Source: Croceibacterium soli
GTDB taxonomy: Bacteria > Pseudomonadota > Alphaproteobacteria > Sphingomonadales > Sphingomonadaceae
Length of the DNA: 64,000 nucleotides
NCBI RefSeq assembly: GCF_009828065.1
Contig: NZ_WTYK01000005.1
Location: 62,001 to 126,000 of the forward strand
Reading direction: 5' to 3'
The notes beneath the pieces were generated by a model. The model did not search any database. It saw only the letters and a program-made list of their open reading frames with translations, and was not told where the DNA came from. The position numbers were made by a program, and so were the translations under genes. Shown one piece after another: positions 50,838 to 60,089 of this stretch (positions are counted from its first letter, which is position 1; each line of letters opens with the position of its first letter).

Positions 50838-51215
50838 TCACTCCGCCTGGAAGCAGACCGCCTCGATCTTGTTGCCGTCGGGGTCGCGGACGAAGGCGCC
50901 GTAGTAGTGCGCGTCGTATTCGGGGCGCAGGCCGGGAGGGCCGGCGTCGCTGCCGCCGTTGGCCAGGGCGACGCGGTAGAACTCGTCCACCATCGTGCGG
51001 GTCCCGGCCCAGAAGGCGATGTGCACCCCGTTGCCGACGCTGGCCGGCCGGCCGTCGCTTGGCTTTTCCAGGCTGAACACGGTCATCGCCGTGCCGTAGT
51101 CGACCGAGCCGTCCCGCTCGCAGATTTTGCGCATGCCGAGCACCGCGAGGACGGGATCGTAGAACGCCGCGGCGCGGGCGGCGTCGTTGGTGCCGAGGGA
51201 GACGTGGCTGAGCAT
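50838..51215 (-). CDS. VOC family (glyoxalase/bleomycin-resistance-like) protein
   Basis: A 125-residue protein: MLSHVSLGTNDAARAAAFYD, then VLGMRKICERDGSVDYG, NGVHIAFWAGTRTMVDEFYR, YDAHYYGAFVRDPDGNKIEA and VCFQAE. The metal-binding His and Glu are visible in the first strand and in the D-P-D-G-N-K-I-E-A motif. The substrate is unknown. Upstream on its own strand lies a highly structured GC-rich block, which would be its leader if the two are co-transcribed. Confidence 0.92.
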   Translation of the reverse strand: MLSHVSLGTNDAARAAAFYDPVLAVLGMRKICERDGSVDYGTAMTVFSLEKPSDGRPASVGNGVHIAFWAGTRTMVDEFYRVALANGGSDAGPPGLRPEYDAHYYGAFVRDPDGNKIEAVCFQAE

Positions 51216-51660
51216 TGCGCGGAAACGCGCGAGGCGCGCGCGGTTTCCGGGCGCGCGCGATTGCCCGCTGGCGAGTGCAGGCCTTTCGCCGGGAGGAGAG
51301 GCGAACGGGAGGCCGACGCCTGCCTGGGCACCACAGGCTTGCCTGCGAGAGCATCGTTGCGAACGGCGGCGAGGGCTACGCGGTAACTCGCTGCTCGGCC
51401 CTGTGGTGCGAGGCGGCGGCGGGCAGGGCTCGCAAGTGAGCCGCCGGCCGGCGGGAACTACCCCGCGCTGGGCGGACCGCTCTGGGTGGCCGGAGCCGCC
51501 CTTGGCCTGCGCCCTCGCATCCCGGTTCGGACACCCGTGAGGACGAATGTCCGCAGGGCGCCGGCCTTGTGCGGGGTGAGAAGCGAAGCGCTACCGCCCC
51601 CGCACCCGTCGCTGTCAGCGGTTGGCTGGCGTGGGGCGCCTAACCTATATGGTTCGATTT
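51216..51660. other. GC-rich, hairpin-dense non-coding block of unknown nature
   Basis: About 440 bp with no credible protein frame but many stable inverted repeats: GGAAACGCGCG/CGCGC...GTTTCC (51221-51248), GCACCACAGG (51328-51337) pairing with CCTGTGGTGC (51400-51409), GGCTC/GAGCC (51427-51442), CGGACA/TGTCCG (51528-51553) and GTGCGGGG/CCCCGCAC (51569-51607). On the minus strand a TTGACA hexamer at its upstream edge could start a transcript. It lacks the conserved sequences of RNase P RNA, tmRNA, 6S and SRP RNA. It could be a structured RNA, a leader of the VOC gene, or a mobile repeat. Confidence 0.45.
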
Positions 51661-51850
51661 GTCAAGATGAATTTGCCGTTCGGGCAATCCGCGCGATGGC
51701 GGCTTTCATCTCGAAGAGGTTTGAGTCGCCCCTCGCCCAGAGCGGTCGGATGAAATCCGCGTAGATCCAGCCTTGCGATAGCTGATTAGTGAGCGCAAAT
51801 TCTGCGGGACATAATACAAACTCAAACCGCCTTATCATCCGGCACAAAAC
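51661..51850. other. Compositionally distinct AT-richer segment, possibly a foreign remnant
   Basis: This stretch is clearly poorer in GC than everything around it and uses codons rare in this genome (ATA, GTA, TTA, CTA) in its only open minus-strand frame. That frame reads MIRRFEFVLCPAEFALTNQL and then GWIYADFIRPLWARGD, ending TANSS. No family is recognised. It lies between the structured block and a frameshifted antitoxin gene and is probably debris from a horizontally acquired element. Confidence 0.35.
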
Positions 51851-52125
51851 TTACCCGCACTTCGTCCCCGTCGCCGCAGCGAGCTTGGCCAGCGTGGTGG
51901 CCGACGGCCGCGAGCGGCCGCTTTCGAGGCGGGCGATGGCGCTCTGGCTGGTGCCCAGGCGCTCGGCCAGTTCCTCCTGGGTCAGGCCGGCATGAGCGCG
52001 TGCGCCGATCACCGCGCTGGCGAGGGCGAACTCTTCCTCCAGCGCTTCGTATTCGCGAACGAACTCGGGTCCTTGCGCCACTCTGCGAACAGCACCCGTG
52101 CCGGGATGAGGGTGCCGCCGCTCAT
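51851..52125 (-). pseudogene. XRE-family (HigA/RelB-partner type) antitoxin gene with a frameshift
   Basis: The start codons read MSGGTLIPARVLFAEWRKDP. The sequence then continues correctly only one frame over: EFVREYEALEEEFALASAVI, GARAHAGLTQEELAERLGTS, QSAIARLESGRSRPSATTLA. The helix-turn-helix (TQEELAERLGTSQSAIARLE) is intact. The break falls in a run of C on the coding strand (GGACCCGAG where GGACCCCGAG would keep frame, around 52067-52069), so one base appears lost. Either the gene is inactive or this is a sequencing error. It follows higA by 5 bp. Confidence 0.75.
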
Positions 52126-52130
52126 GGCTT

Positions 52131-52439
52131 TCACGCCGCCTCCAGTCGCGGGATTGCATCCAGCGCGTCGCCGAGTTCGCGTTCGGCGATCTTGAGGTCG
52201 TAGCGTTTCTGCAGGTTGAGCCAGATTTCCGGCCCGTCGCCGCACAGCTTGCCGATGCGCAGCGCCATCGCGGCGGTTATCGGCTGCTTCTCGTTCAGAA
52301 TGTCGTAGAGCGTCTGGCGCGAGATGCCGAGCAGCCGCGCGATCTCCGCCTTGGGGCGGCCGAGCGCGGGTAGCACGTCCTCGCGCAGAATCTCGCCGGG
52401 GTGAATGGGGCGAATGGCCCAGAGCCGCTGTTTCGCCAT
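52131..52439 (-). CDS. higA: HigA-family antitoxin (VapI-type helix-turn-helix)
   Basis: A 102-residue antitoxin with the family start IRPIHPGEILREDVLPALGR, the helix-turn-helix KAEIARLLGISRQTLYDILN and EKQPITAAMALRIGKLCGDG, then PEIWLNLQKRYDLKIAEREL. It neutralises HigB and represses the operon. Its ATG overlaps the toxin stop (TGATGG region), so the pair is coupled in the toxin-first order typical of higBA. Confidence 0.93.
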   Translation of the reverse strand: MAKQRLWAIRPIHPGEILREDVLPALGRPKAEIARLLGISRQTLYDILNEKQPITAAMALRIGKLCGDGPEIWLNLQKRYDLKIAERELGDALDAIPRLEAA

Positions 52440-52717
52440 CAGTGATAATCCTCCAGATCGACATCGACGGCATCCTCGCCGTCCCATGCAAAGGTGATCC
52501 GCCAGTTGCCCGAGGCGTCGACGGCAAAGCGGCCCTTGTCGCGACCCTTCAACCCGTGAAACCGCAGGCCCGGTGCGTTCATCTGCTCTGGCTGGTTCGC
52601 CGTATCCAGCCGAAGCAGGATACGCGCCACCCGCTCGACATTCGGCACGCTCAGCTTCGAGGCGTCGCCCTGCTCGACGAACTGGCGCAGGGCTTTGCTG
52701 CGGAACGAGCGGATCAC
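52439..52717 (-). CDS. higB: HigB-family toxin (RelE-like mRNA interferase)
   Basis: A 92-residue protein: MIRSFRSKALRQFVEQGDAS, KLSVPNVERVARILLRLDTA, MNAPGLRFHGLKGRDKGRFA and VDASGNWRITFAWDGEDAVD, ending VDLEDYH. These are the conserved features of the plasmid-maintenance killer (HigB) family, including the G-L-R-x-H-x-L-K-G loop, the W-R-I-x-F strand and the terminal D-Y-H. It cleaves ribosome-bound mRNA by family. The gene starts the higBA operon. Confidence 0.94.
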   Translation of the reverse strand: MIRSFRSKALRQFVEQGDASKLSVPNVERVARILLRLDTANQPEQMNAPGLRFHGLKGRDKGRFAVDASGNWRITFAWDGEDAVDVDLEDYH

Positions 52718-52880
52718 GGGTGTAAGTTAGTGGCTGACAGATTGAGTGTCAAGCGTTGGCTTACAAGCTGCATCACGGTGCCAGCCTCGATCGTTGTCGA
52801 ACACGTTGTCCGAGGTTAGCACCGTGTGCGGCGAAGCGTGGAGGAATTTACTCCGTTCCGGAGGTATCTGCCCCGCCGGG

Positions 52881-54950
<2,070 letters not shown>

Positions 54951-55105
54951 GGACCTTAGGCGCAAAGCGAAGCGACTTAAAGGGGGCAAACGATCCCGCC
55001 GCGCCCGACCCCTCGGACCGGCGACAGCGGATCCGGATTCTGCTATGGAGTCGCGACAATCCCGGTGTTGCCGCACCACCCGAGCGGCGGAAAAGGAGTG
55101 TGGCC

Positions 55106-55498
55106 ATGAACCTTATCGCAGCACGAACCCTTGCCCTGGCGCTGGCGGCGGGCCTGCCCGCGGCGGCGGCGGCGCACCACGGCTGGGGCTGGACCGACGA
55201 CGAGGAATCCCGCCTTTCCGGCACGATCCAGTCGATCAGCTTCGGCAATCCGCACATGCACCTGCAGGTCCGCACCGAAAGCGGCGGCATCTGGGAAGTC
55301 GACCTTTCGCCCCCGATCGTCGCCCAGCGCTCCGGCTTCGGGCGGGAGGCGGCGAAGGCCGGGGACAAAGTCGTCCTGACCGGCCACCGCGCCCGCGACC
55401 GCGATGTGCGCGCGTTCAAGGCCGAGACGGTGACGGTGCGCGGGAAGACCTACGACGTCTATCCGCAGCGGCCCAAGTCGCTGAAGCCGGACGCCTGA
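55106..55498 (+). CDS. DUF6152 family exported protein
   Basis: A 130-residue protein with a signal peptide (NLIAARTLALALAAGLPAAA) cleaved before HHGWGWTDDEESRLSGTIQS. A compact beta barrel follows: ISFGNPHMHLQVRTESGGIW, EVDLSPPIVAQRSGFGREAA and DKVVLTGHRARDRDVRAFKA. The A-H-H-G-W/S-F start after the signal and the N-P-H-x-x-L motif mark DUF6152. Function unknown, perhaps metal-binding through the paired His. Confidence 0.85.
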   Translation: MNLIAARTLALALAAGLPAAAAAHHGWGWTDDEESRLSGTIQSISFGNPHMHLQVRTESGGIWEVDLSPPIVAQRSGFGREAAKAGDKVVLTGHRARDRDVRAFKAETVTVRGKTYDVYPQRPKSLKPDA

Positions 55499-55520
55499 GG
55501 GCAACCCTAACCCCCGCCCG

Positions 55521-55632
55521 CCGTTCGTCCTGAGCCTGTCGAAGGACGGGAGTGCGAGCCTCCCGTGGTTCGACAAGCTCACCACGAACGGGGGTGGCTC
55601 ACCACGAACGGGGGTGGTTCATTACGAACGGG
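55521..55632. repeat. TTCGACAAGCTCA hairpin repeats with decaying tandem copies
   Basis: A GTCCT-type copy in one orientation is followed by a GTGGT-type copy in the other. Two shortened repeats of its right half follow (CTCACCACGAACGGGGGTGG, then TTCATTACGAACGGG), suggesting slippage during replication. Confidence 0.88.
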
Positions 55633-55637
55633 CTCGC

Positions 55638-56036
55638 CTAAAGCCGCGAGAGGGCGACCAGGATCGCGCCGATCCCGAACAGCGCGGAGAAGCCGGCCCA
55701 GAAGCCGGGAGCGGCCATGATCAGCCGGCGCGCGAGCATGAGGAAGCGGTCGCCCGCGGCCAGGATCAGCAGGCCTTCGGCGGCGCAGATGCCGCCGATC
55801 ACGCTGACCGCGATCGACAGCCAGTCCTCCGGCCGCCAGGGCGTCACGAGATAGATCGCCGCGCCCAGGGAGATGCAGAACATTCCGGTCAGGAAACGCG
55901 AGGCGGGGCTGCGCTCGAAGTCCAGCAGCATCGCCGCCCAGCCGCCCGGAGCGCGGAACTCGCCGGCTGCCGCGGCCAGCGAATAGAGCCCCAGGAACAG
56001 GGCAATCCAGGCGGGAATATCGGCGGCTTCGGCCAT
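55638..56036 (-). CDS. Small four-helix membrane protein (132 aa), unknown function
   Basis: Four hydrophobic helices: IPAWIALFLGLYSLAAAAGE, SRFLTGMFCISLGAAIYLVT, LSIAVSVIGGICAAEGLLIL and LIMAAPGFWAGFSALFGIGA. The loop W-R-P-E-D-W after helix 2 and the G-D-R-F/L-M-L-A-R before helix 4 look conserved-type, but I cannot name a family. GAAAAGGAGAG precedes the chosen ATG on the minus strand. Confidence 0.75.
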   Translation of the reverse strand: MAEAADIPAWIALFLGLYSLAAAAGEFRAPGGWAAMLLDFERSPASRFLTGMFCISLGAAIYLVTPWRPEDWLSIAVSVIGGICAAEGLLILAAGDRFLMLARRLIMAAPGFWAGFSALFGIGAILVALSRL

Positions 56037-56200
56037 CGCGGCTCTCCTTTTCCTCGTCTCGGGTGCGACCGGTCTAGCGGTTCTCGGTGGCATATCAAAG
56101 GCACCTTCCGGGCGGCCGGATCGCAGCCGAACGGAAACCTAAAGGTTCCTTGATGTTGCATCGCGCGGAACGGACTCCCGCCATCGGGGGTTTGGTGCGC

Positions 56201-56452
56201 ATGGCTTCGAACTCTACTCCCGCAGCGCGCCGCGCCGAGCGCCGGGACCTTCGCATCGTCTCCCGTCTCCTGCGCTGGAGCGGAACCGTACTCGCTCTCA
56301 TCGGCGCCGTAGGTCTGATCGTATCACGCCCCGACGCATGGTGGTCCGGGCCATCCTGGTTCTCGCTGGTCGTCGGCCTGCTGCTCGCCCTGGCCGGTAT
56401 CGTCAGCCGCGTGCGCGAGCGCCGCAGGCGCCCGCCCGGCACCGCCGGCTGA
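56201..56452 (+). CDS. Small two-helix membrane protein (83 aa)
   Basis: A basic head (SNSTPAARRAERRDLRIVSR) is followed by two transmembrane segments (LRWSGTVLALIGAVGLIVSR and WFSLVVGLLLALAGIVSRVR) and a very basic tail (RERRRRPPGTAG). An earlier in-frame ATG at 56153 would add 16 residues of non-coding appearance; the later start is preferred. No family recognised. Confidence 0.55.
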   Translation: MASNSTPAARRAERRDLRIVSRLLRWSGTVLALIGAVGLIVSRPDAWWSGPSWFSLVVGLLLALAGIVSRVRERRRRPPGTAG

Positions 56453-56566
56453 GGCCAACCACCTTCCCGTAAGCATTGCACGCCCGCGCGGGGCCGCTAC
56501 ACCGGCTGCGATGAGCGGGCGGAGCTGCGATACTGCGATGGCCGGCGGCGAGCCGAAGACCGCTTC

Positions 56567-58057
56567 ATGACGGCCGAAGGCAAGCGCGCTTGCGTGGTCG
56601 GCAGCGGCTTCGGCGGGCTGGCGCTGGCGATCCGCCTGCAGGCGGCCGGGGTCGCGACCACGGTGATCGAGGGCCGCGACCGGCCGGGCGGCCGCGCCTA
56701 TCACTTGCGGGAGGACGGCTTCACGTTCGACGCCGGCCCGACGGCGATCGCCGATCCGGCGGGCCTGCGCGAGCTGTGGGAGCTGACCGGCCACGACCTT
56801 GCGCTTGACGTCGAGCTGATGCCGGTTTCTCCCGTCTGCCGCCTCAGCTGGCCGGACGGAACGACATTCGACTTCTCCGCCGACGAGCGCGCGGTGCGGA
56901 ACGAGATCGCCCGGATCAGTCCGCGCGACGTGGCCGGATACGATGCCCTGCTGGGCTATTCGGCCATAGTCCGGGAGGAAGCGACCAGGCTGGCCGGCAT
57001 GCCGTTCCTCGACCGCAAGAGCATGGCGAAAGCCACCCCCGCCCTGGCGAAGCACCAGGCCTGGCGCAGCCTCTACAGCCACGTCGCCAGGCACGTCCGT
57101 CACGAGAAGCTGCGCGAGGCGCTGAGCTTCCACACCCTGGCGATCGGCGGCAACCCGCTGACCACCAGCGCGCTCCAGGCGCTGGCCTGCGCGCCGGCGC
57201 GAGACGGCGGGGTGTGGTGGGCGCGCGGCGGCATGAACCGGCTGGTCGCCGGCATGGCCCGCCACTTCGAGCGGCTCGGCGGCTCGGTGCGGCTGAACGA
57301 TCCGGCGGTCCGCATCCACACCATCGGCAACCGCGTGAGCGAGGTCGAGACGCGCGGCGGCTGGCGCGAACGCTTCGACGCGGTCGCCAGCAACGCCGAC
57401 CCGGTCCACACTTACCGCGACCTGCTGGCGAGCAGCCACCGCGGCCGGCAGATGGCCCGCCGGCTGGCGAAGCAGCGCTACAGCCCCGGCGTGTTCGTGG
57501 TCCATTTCGGCATCGAGGGAAGCTGGCCGGGCATCCCCCACCACACCGTTCTGTTCGGTCCGCGCTTCCACGGCCTGCTCGAGGATATCTACGATCGCGG
57601 GGTGTTGCCGGCGGATTCGCTGATCTACCTGCACCACCCGACGGTGACCGACCCGAGCCTGGCGCCCGAAGGGATGAGCACGTTCCATGCGCTCGTCCCG
57701 GTCGCCAACATGGGCAAGCTGACGATCGACTGGCAGCAGATCGCCCCGCTGCTGGAGAAGCGCATCCTCGACGAAGTCGGCCGGCGCCTGATCCCCGACA
57801 TCCACGACCGCATCGTGACGAAGTTCTCCTGCAGCCCGCGGGACATGGCGCTCGAGCAGAACGCTCATCTCGGCAGCGCCTACGGCCCGGAACCGCTCCT
57901 CACCCAAAGCGCCTTCTTCCGCGCGCACAACCGCGACGACGTGATCGGTAACCTCTACCTCGTCGGCGCGGGCACGCATCCGGGCGCGGGGGTTCCGGGT
58001 GTCGTTGCGGGCGCTCGGATTACCGCGGGCCTGATGTTGGAGGACCTGGCGGGATGA
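56567..58057 (+). CDS. crtI: Phytoene desaturase (CrtI family)
   Basis: A 496-residue FAD enzyme that introduces double bonds into phytoene on the way to lycopene. The Rossmann motif CVVGSGFGGLALAIRLQAAG is followed by IEGRDRPGGRAY, FDAGPTAIADP, FHTLAIGGNPLTTSALQALA, VWWARGGMNRLVAGMARHFE, VASNADPVHTYRDLL and the C-terminal LYLVGAGTHPGAGVPGVVAG. Length is standard. It heads the carotenoid cluster crtI - LOG - crtB; cyclase and hydroxylase genes are not in the window. Confidence 0.94.
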   Translation: MTAEGKRACVVGSGFGGLALAIRLQAAGVATTVIEGRDRPGGRAYHLREDGFTFDAGPTAIADPAGLRELWELTGHDLALDVELMPVSPVCRLSWPDGTTFDFSADERAVRNEIARISPRDVAGYDALLGYSAIVREEATRLAGMPFLDRKSMAKATPALAKHQAWRSLYSHVARHVRHEKLREALSFHTLAIGGNPLTTSALQALACAPARDGGVWWARGGMNRLVAGMARHFERLGGSVRLNDPAVRIHTIGNRVSEVETRGGWRERFDAVASNADPVHTYRDLLASSHRGRQMARRLAKQRYSPGVFVVHFGIEGSWPGIPHHTVLFGPRFHGLLEDIYDRGVLPADSLIYLHHPTVTDPSLAPEGMSTFHALVPVANMGKLTIDWQQIAPLLEKRILDEVGRRLIPDIHDRIVTKFSCSPRDMALEQNAHLGSAYGPEPLLTQSAFFRAHNRDDVIGNLYLVGAGTHPGAGVPGVVAGARITAGLMLEDLAG

Positions 58058-58063
58058 GTGTTT

Positions 58064-58213
58064 TGCGCTCGCAGAGGCGCAGAGGCGCAGAGTGGGCTCC
58101 GCCGCAGGCGGCCTGCCGAAGCGACCTAACGGTCTACACGGCAATAGGGTGTAAAAAGCGGCTTCGCCGCAGGCACAACATCTCCGCGCCTCTGCGCCTC
58201 TGCGAGCGCCAAT
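58064..58213. repeat. Large inverted repeat with CGCAGAGGCGCAGAGGCGC arms
   Basis: The left arm reads CGCTCGCAGAGGCGCAGAGG and continues CGCAGAG; the right arm reads CGCGCCTCTGCGCCTCTGCG and AGCG, giving about 23 bp of near-perfect pairing around a loop of roughly 100 bp that includes GCCGCAGGCGGC. It separates crtI from the LOG gene and could form a strong cruciform or RNA stem between carotenoid genes. Confidence 0.9.
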
Positions 58214-58244
58214 CATCCCAGAACCCAACGCCGGAGCACACTCC

Positions 58245-58826
58245 ATGAAACGCCTCGCCGTCTACTGCGGCTCCGCCACGCCGGAGGACCCGCGCTACGT
58301 CGCGCTCGCCCGGGAGGTTGGCGAGGAGTTGGCGCGGCGGGGGATCGGGGTGGTCTATGGCGGCGGCCGGCTCGGGCTGATGGGGGCGCTGGCGGCGGGG
58401 GCACTCGAGGCCGGGGGCGAGGTGGTCGGCGTGATCCCGGAGGCGATGGTCGCGGCGGAAGTCGCCAACCCGGATTGTACCGAGCTCCACGTCGTGGCCA
58501 CGATGCACGAGCGCAAGCAGGCCTTCACCGACCTTTCCGACGGGTTCCTGACCCTGCCGGGCGGGGTCGGGACGATGGACGAGCTGTGGGAAGCGGTGAG
58601 CTGGGCGCAGCTCGGCTACCATTCCAAGCCGGTCGGGCTGCTCAACGCCTTCGGATTCTACGACGGGCTGATCGCATTCGCCGCCCACATGGCCTCGGTC
58701 GGCTTCGTGCGCGAGGCTCATCGCGGGATCCTGATCGCCGAAAACGAACTTGGCGCGTTACTGCAGCGTATGGAGGCCTATCAGCCGCACAAGCCGATCT
58801 TCCGAATGACGGCGGAGGAGCTATGA
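58245..58826 (+). CDS. LOG family protein (cytokinin riboside 5'-monophosphate phosphoribohydrolase-like)
   Basis: A 193-residue Rossmann-fold protein: RLAVYCGSATPEDPRYVALA, GIGVVYGGGRLGLMGALAAG, VVGVIPEAMVAAEVANPDCT, MHERKQAFTDLSDGFLTLPG and the signature GGVGTMDELWEAVSWAQLG. The PGGxGTxxE motif binds the nucleotide. By family it removes ribose phosphate from N6-modified AMP; the physiological substrate in bacteria is uncertain. It overlaps crtB by 4 bp. Confidence 0.94.
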   Translation: MKRLAVYCGSATPEDPRYVALAREVGEELARRGIGVVYGGGRLGLMGALAAGALEAGGEVVGVIPEAMVAAEVANPDCTELHVVATMHERKQAFTDLSDGFLTLPGGVGTMDELWEAVSWAQLGYHSKPVGLLNAFGFYDGLIAFAAHMASVGFVREAHRGILIAENELGALLQRMEAYQPHKPIFRMTAEEL

Positions 58827-59914
58827 GACGCCCGCGCCTGCTGGTGATGCCGCGCAAGCCGCGGCCGCTCGTGGCGTCGGGCATCATGCGCGCGCCCCCG
58901 CGCCAGACCGGCGGCGGGCGGGAGCGCGAGTCCCTGGTGCAGCTCGCGCATCAATCGATGCGTCGGGGCAGCAAGAGCTTCGCGCTGGCCAGCCGGCTGT
59001 TCGACAAGAGCACGCGCGAGCGGGCCTGGCTGCTCTACGCCTGGTGCCGCCGGTGCGACGACATCGCCGATGGACAGGACCACGGCGGCGGGCTGAAGCT
59101 CGACGAGAGCACCGCGCGCAACCGCATCGAGGCGATCCGCGTCCTCACCCGCCGTGCGCTGGAGGGCCAACCGACCGCCGAAGTGGCATTCGACGCGATC
59201 GGCCAGGTGGCGACCGAAGCCGGCCTGAGCGCCGACATGACCGAGGACGTGATCGACGGCTTCGCGCTCGACGCGGAAGGCTGGCGGCCGCGCAGCGAAG
59301 CCGACCTGATGCGCTACTGCTACCACGTCGCCGGCGCCGTGGGGGTCATGCTGGCGCGGGCCATGGGCGTTCCGGCGGACGATCACGACACGCTCGACCG
59401 GGCCTGCGACCTCGGCCTGTACTTCCAGCTCGTCAACATCGCCCGCGACGTATCCGAAGACGATGCGGCCGGGCGCTGCTACCTGCCGGTCGAGTGGCTG
59501 GTGGAGGCCGACATCCCGCCGGGCGAGCACATGCGGCCCGACTTCCGCGAGCAGCTGGTCGGCATGGTCGCCCGGCTGCTGGACATGGCCGAAGCGCACA
59601 AGGCGGCGGCGCTGTTCGGCGCGGGCCGGCTCCCGTTCCGCCAGCGCTGGGCCGTCATCGCCGCCGCCGAGATCTACGGCGCCACCGCCCGCGACATCCG
59701 CCAGCGCGGCCCGGCGGCCTGGGACCACAAGCCGCGCACCGGCTATTTCGCCAAGCTCGGCCTCATCGCCCAGGCCTTCTTCGCCGCCTTCAAGACCGCC
59801 CCGCAGCCCGACCCGATGCCCCGCTGGACCCGCGGCGAGCTGATGACGATGATCCGCATGGCCGGCCCGATCGCCCCGATGCCCACCACCCCTCTGCCCG
59901 ACGAGGAGATGTGA
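58823..59914 (+). CDS. crtB: Phytoene synthase
   Basis: A 363-residue prenyltransferase condensing two geranylgeranyl diphosphates to phytoene. Visible: SMRRGSKSFALASRLFDKST, the first Asp-rich motif in LYAWCRRCDDIADGQDHGGG, MTEDVIDGFALDAEGWRPRS, YCYHVAGAVGVMLARAMGVP and the second Asp-rich segment LGLYFQLVNIARDVSEDDAA. The chosen ATG overlaps the LOG stop and has GGAGGAG upstream; the first 30 residues are basic and untypical, so a start about 21 codons later is possible. Confidence 0.95.
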   Translation: MRRPRLLVMPRKPRPLVASGIMRAPPRQTGGGRERESLVQLAHQSMRRGSKSFALASRLFDKSTRERAWLLYAWCRRCDDIADGQDHGGGLKLDESTARNRIEAIRVLTRRALEGQPTAEVAFDAIGQVATEAGLSADMTEDVIDGFALDAEGWRPRSEADLMRYCYHVAGAVGVMLARAMGVPADDHDTLDRACDLGLYFQLVNIARDVSEDDAAGRCYLPVEWLVEADIPPGEHMRPDFREQLVGMVARLLDMAEAHKAAALFGAGRLPFRQRWAVIAAAEIYGATARDIRQRGPAAWDHKPRTGYFAKLGLIAQAFFAAFKTAPQPDPMPRWTRGELMTMIRMAGPIAPMPTTPLPDEEM

Positions 59915-60029
59915 GCCGCAGGGGCGAAAATCCTGCCCCGGGACTTGCAGCGCAACTGGTTTCTGTCGCAACAAGGCGACAAGATCTGGAGAGTTGCGTG
60001 AACGAAATCGTCGCTGCGTGCCGTGAGGC

Positions 60030-60087
60030 TGGGCCCCCTCCACCGTCGCTACGCGACGGTCCCCCTGCCCGTTCCGGGGAGGATTTG
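60030..60087. repeat. Half-copy of the CCTCCCC/GGGGAGGATTT repeat before the biotin carboxylase gene
   Basis: It reads GGGCCCCCTCCACCGTCGC, TACGCGACGGTCCCCCTGCC and CGTTCCGGGGAGGATTT and ends three bases before the GTG start codon of the downstream gene, supplying its Shine-Dalgarno (GGAGG, spacing about 8). Confidence 0.9.
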
Positions 60088-60089
60088 GA

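Noticed and set aside
51187-51540. Plus-strand frames over the structured block, rich in Arg, Cys and Pro
   Set aside because: The composition is that of translated GC-rich hairpins; the first part is antisense to the VOC gene and there is no ribosome site.
51216-51660. RNase P RNA, tmRNA or 6S RNA as explanation of the structured block
   Set aside because: None of the conserved core segments (such as the GAGGAAAGTC of RNase P RNA or a tRNA-like tmRNA end) is present.
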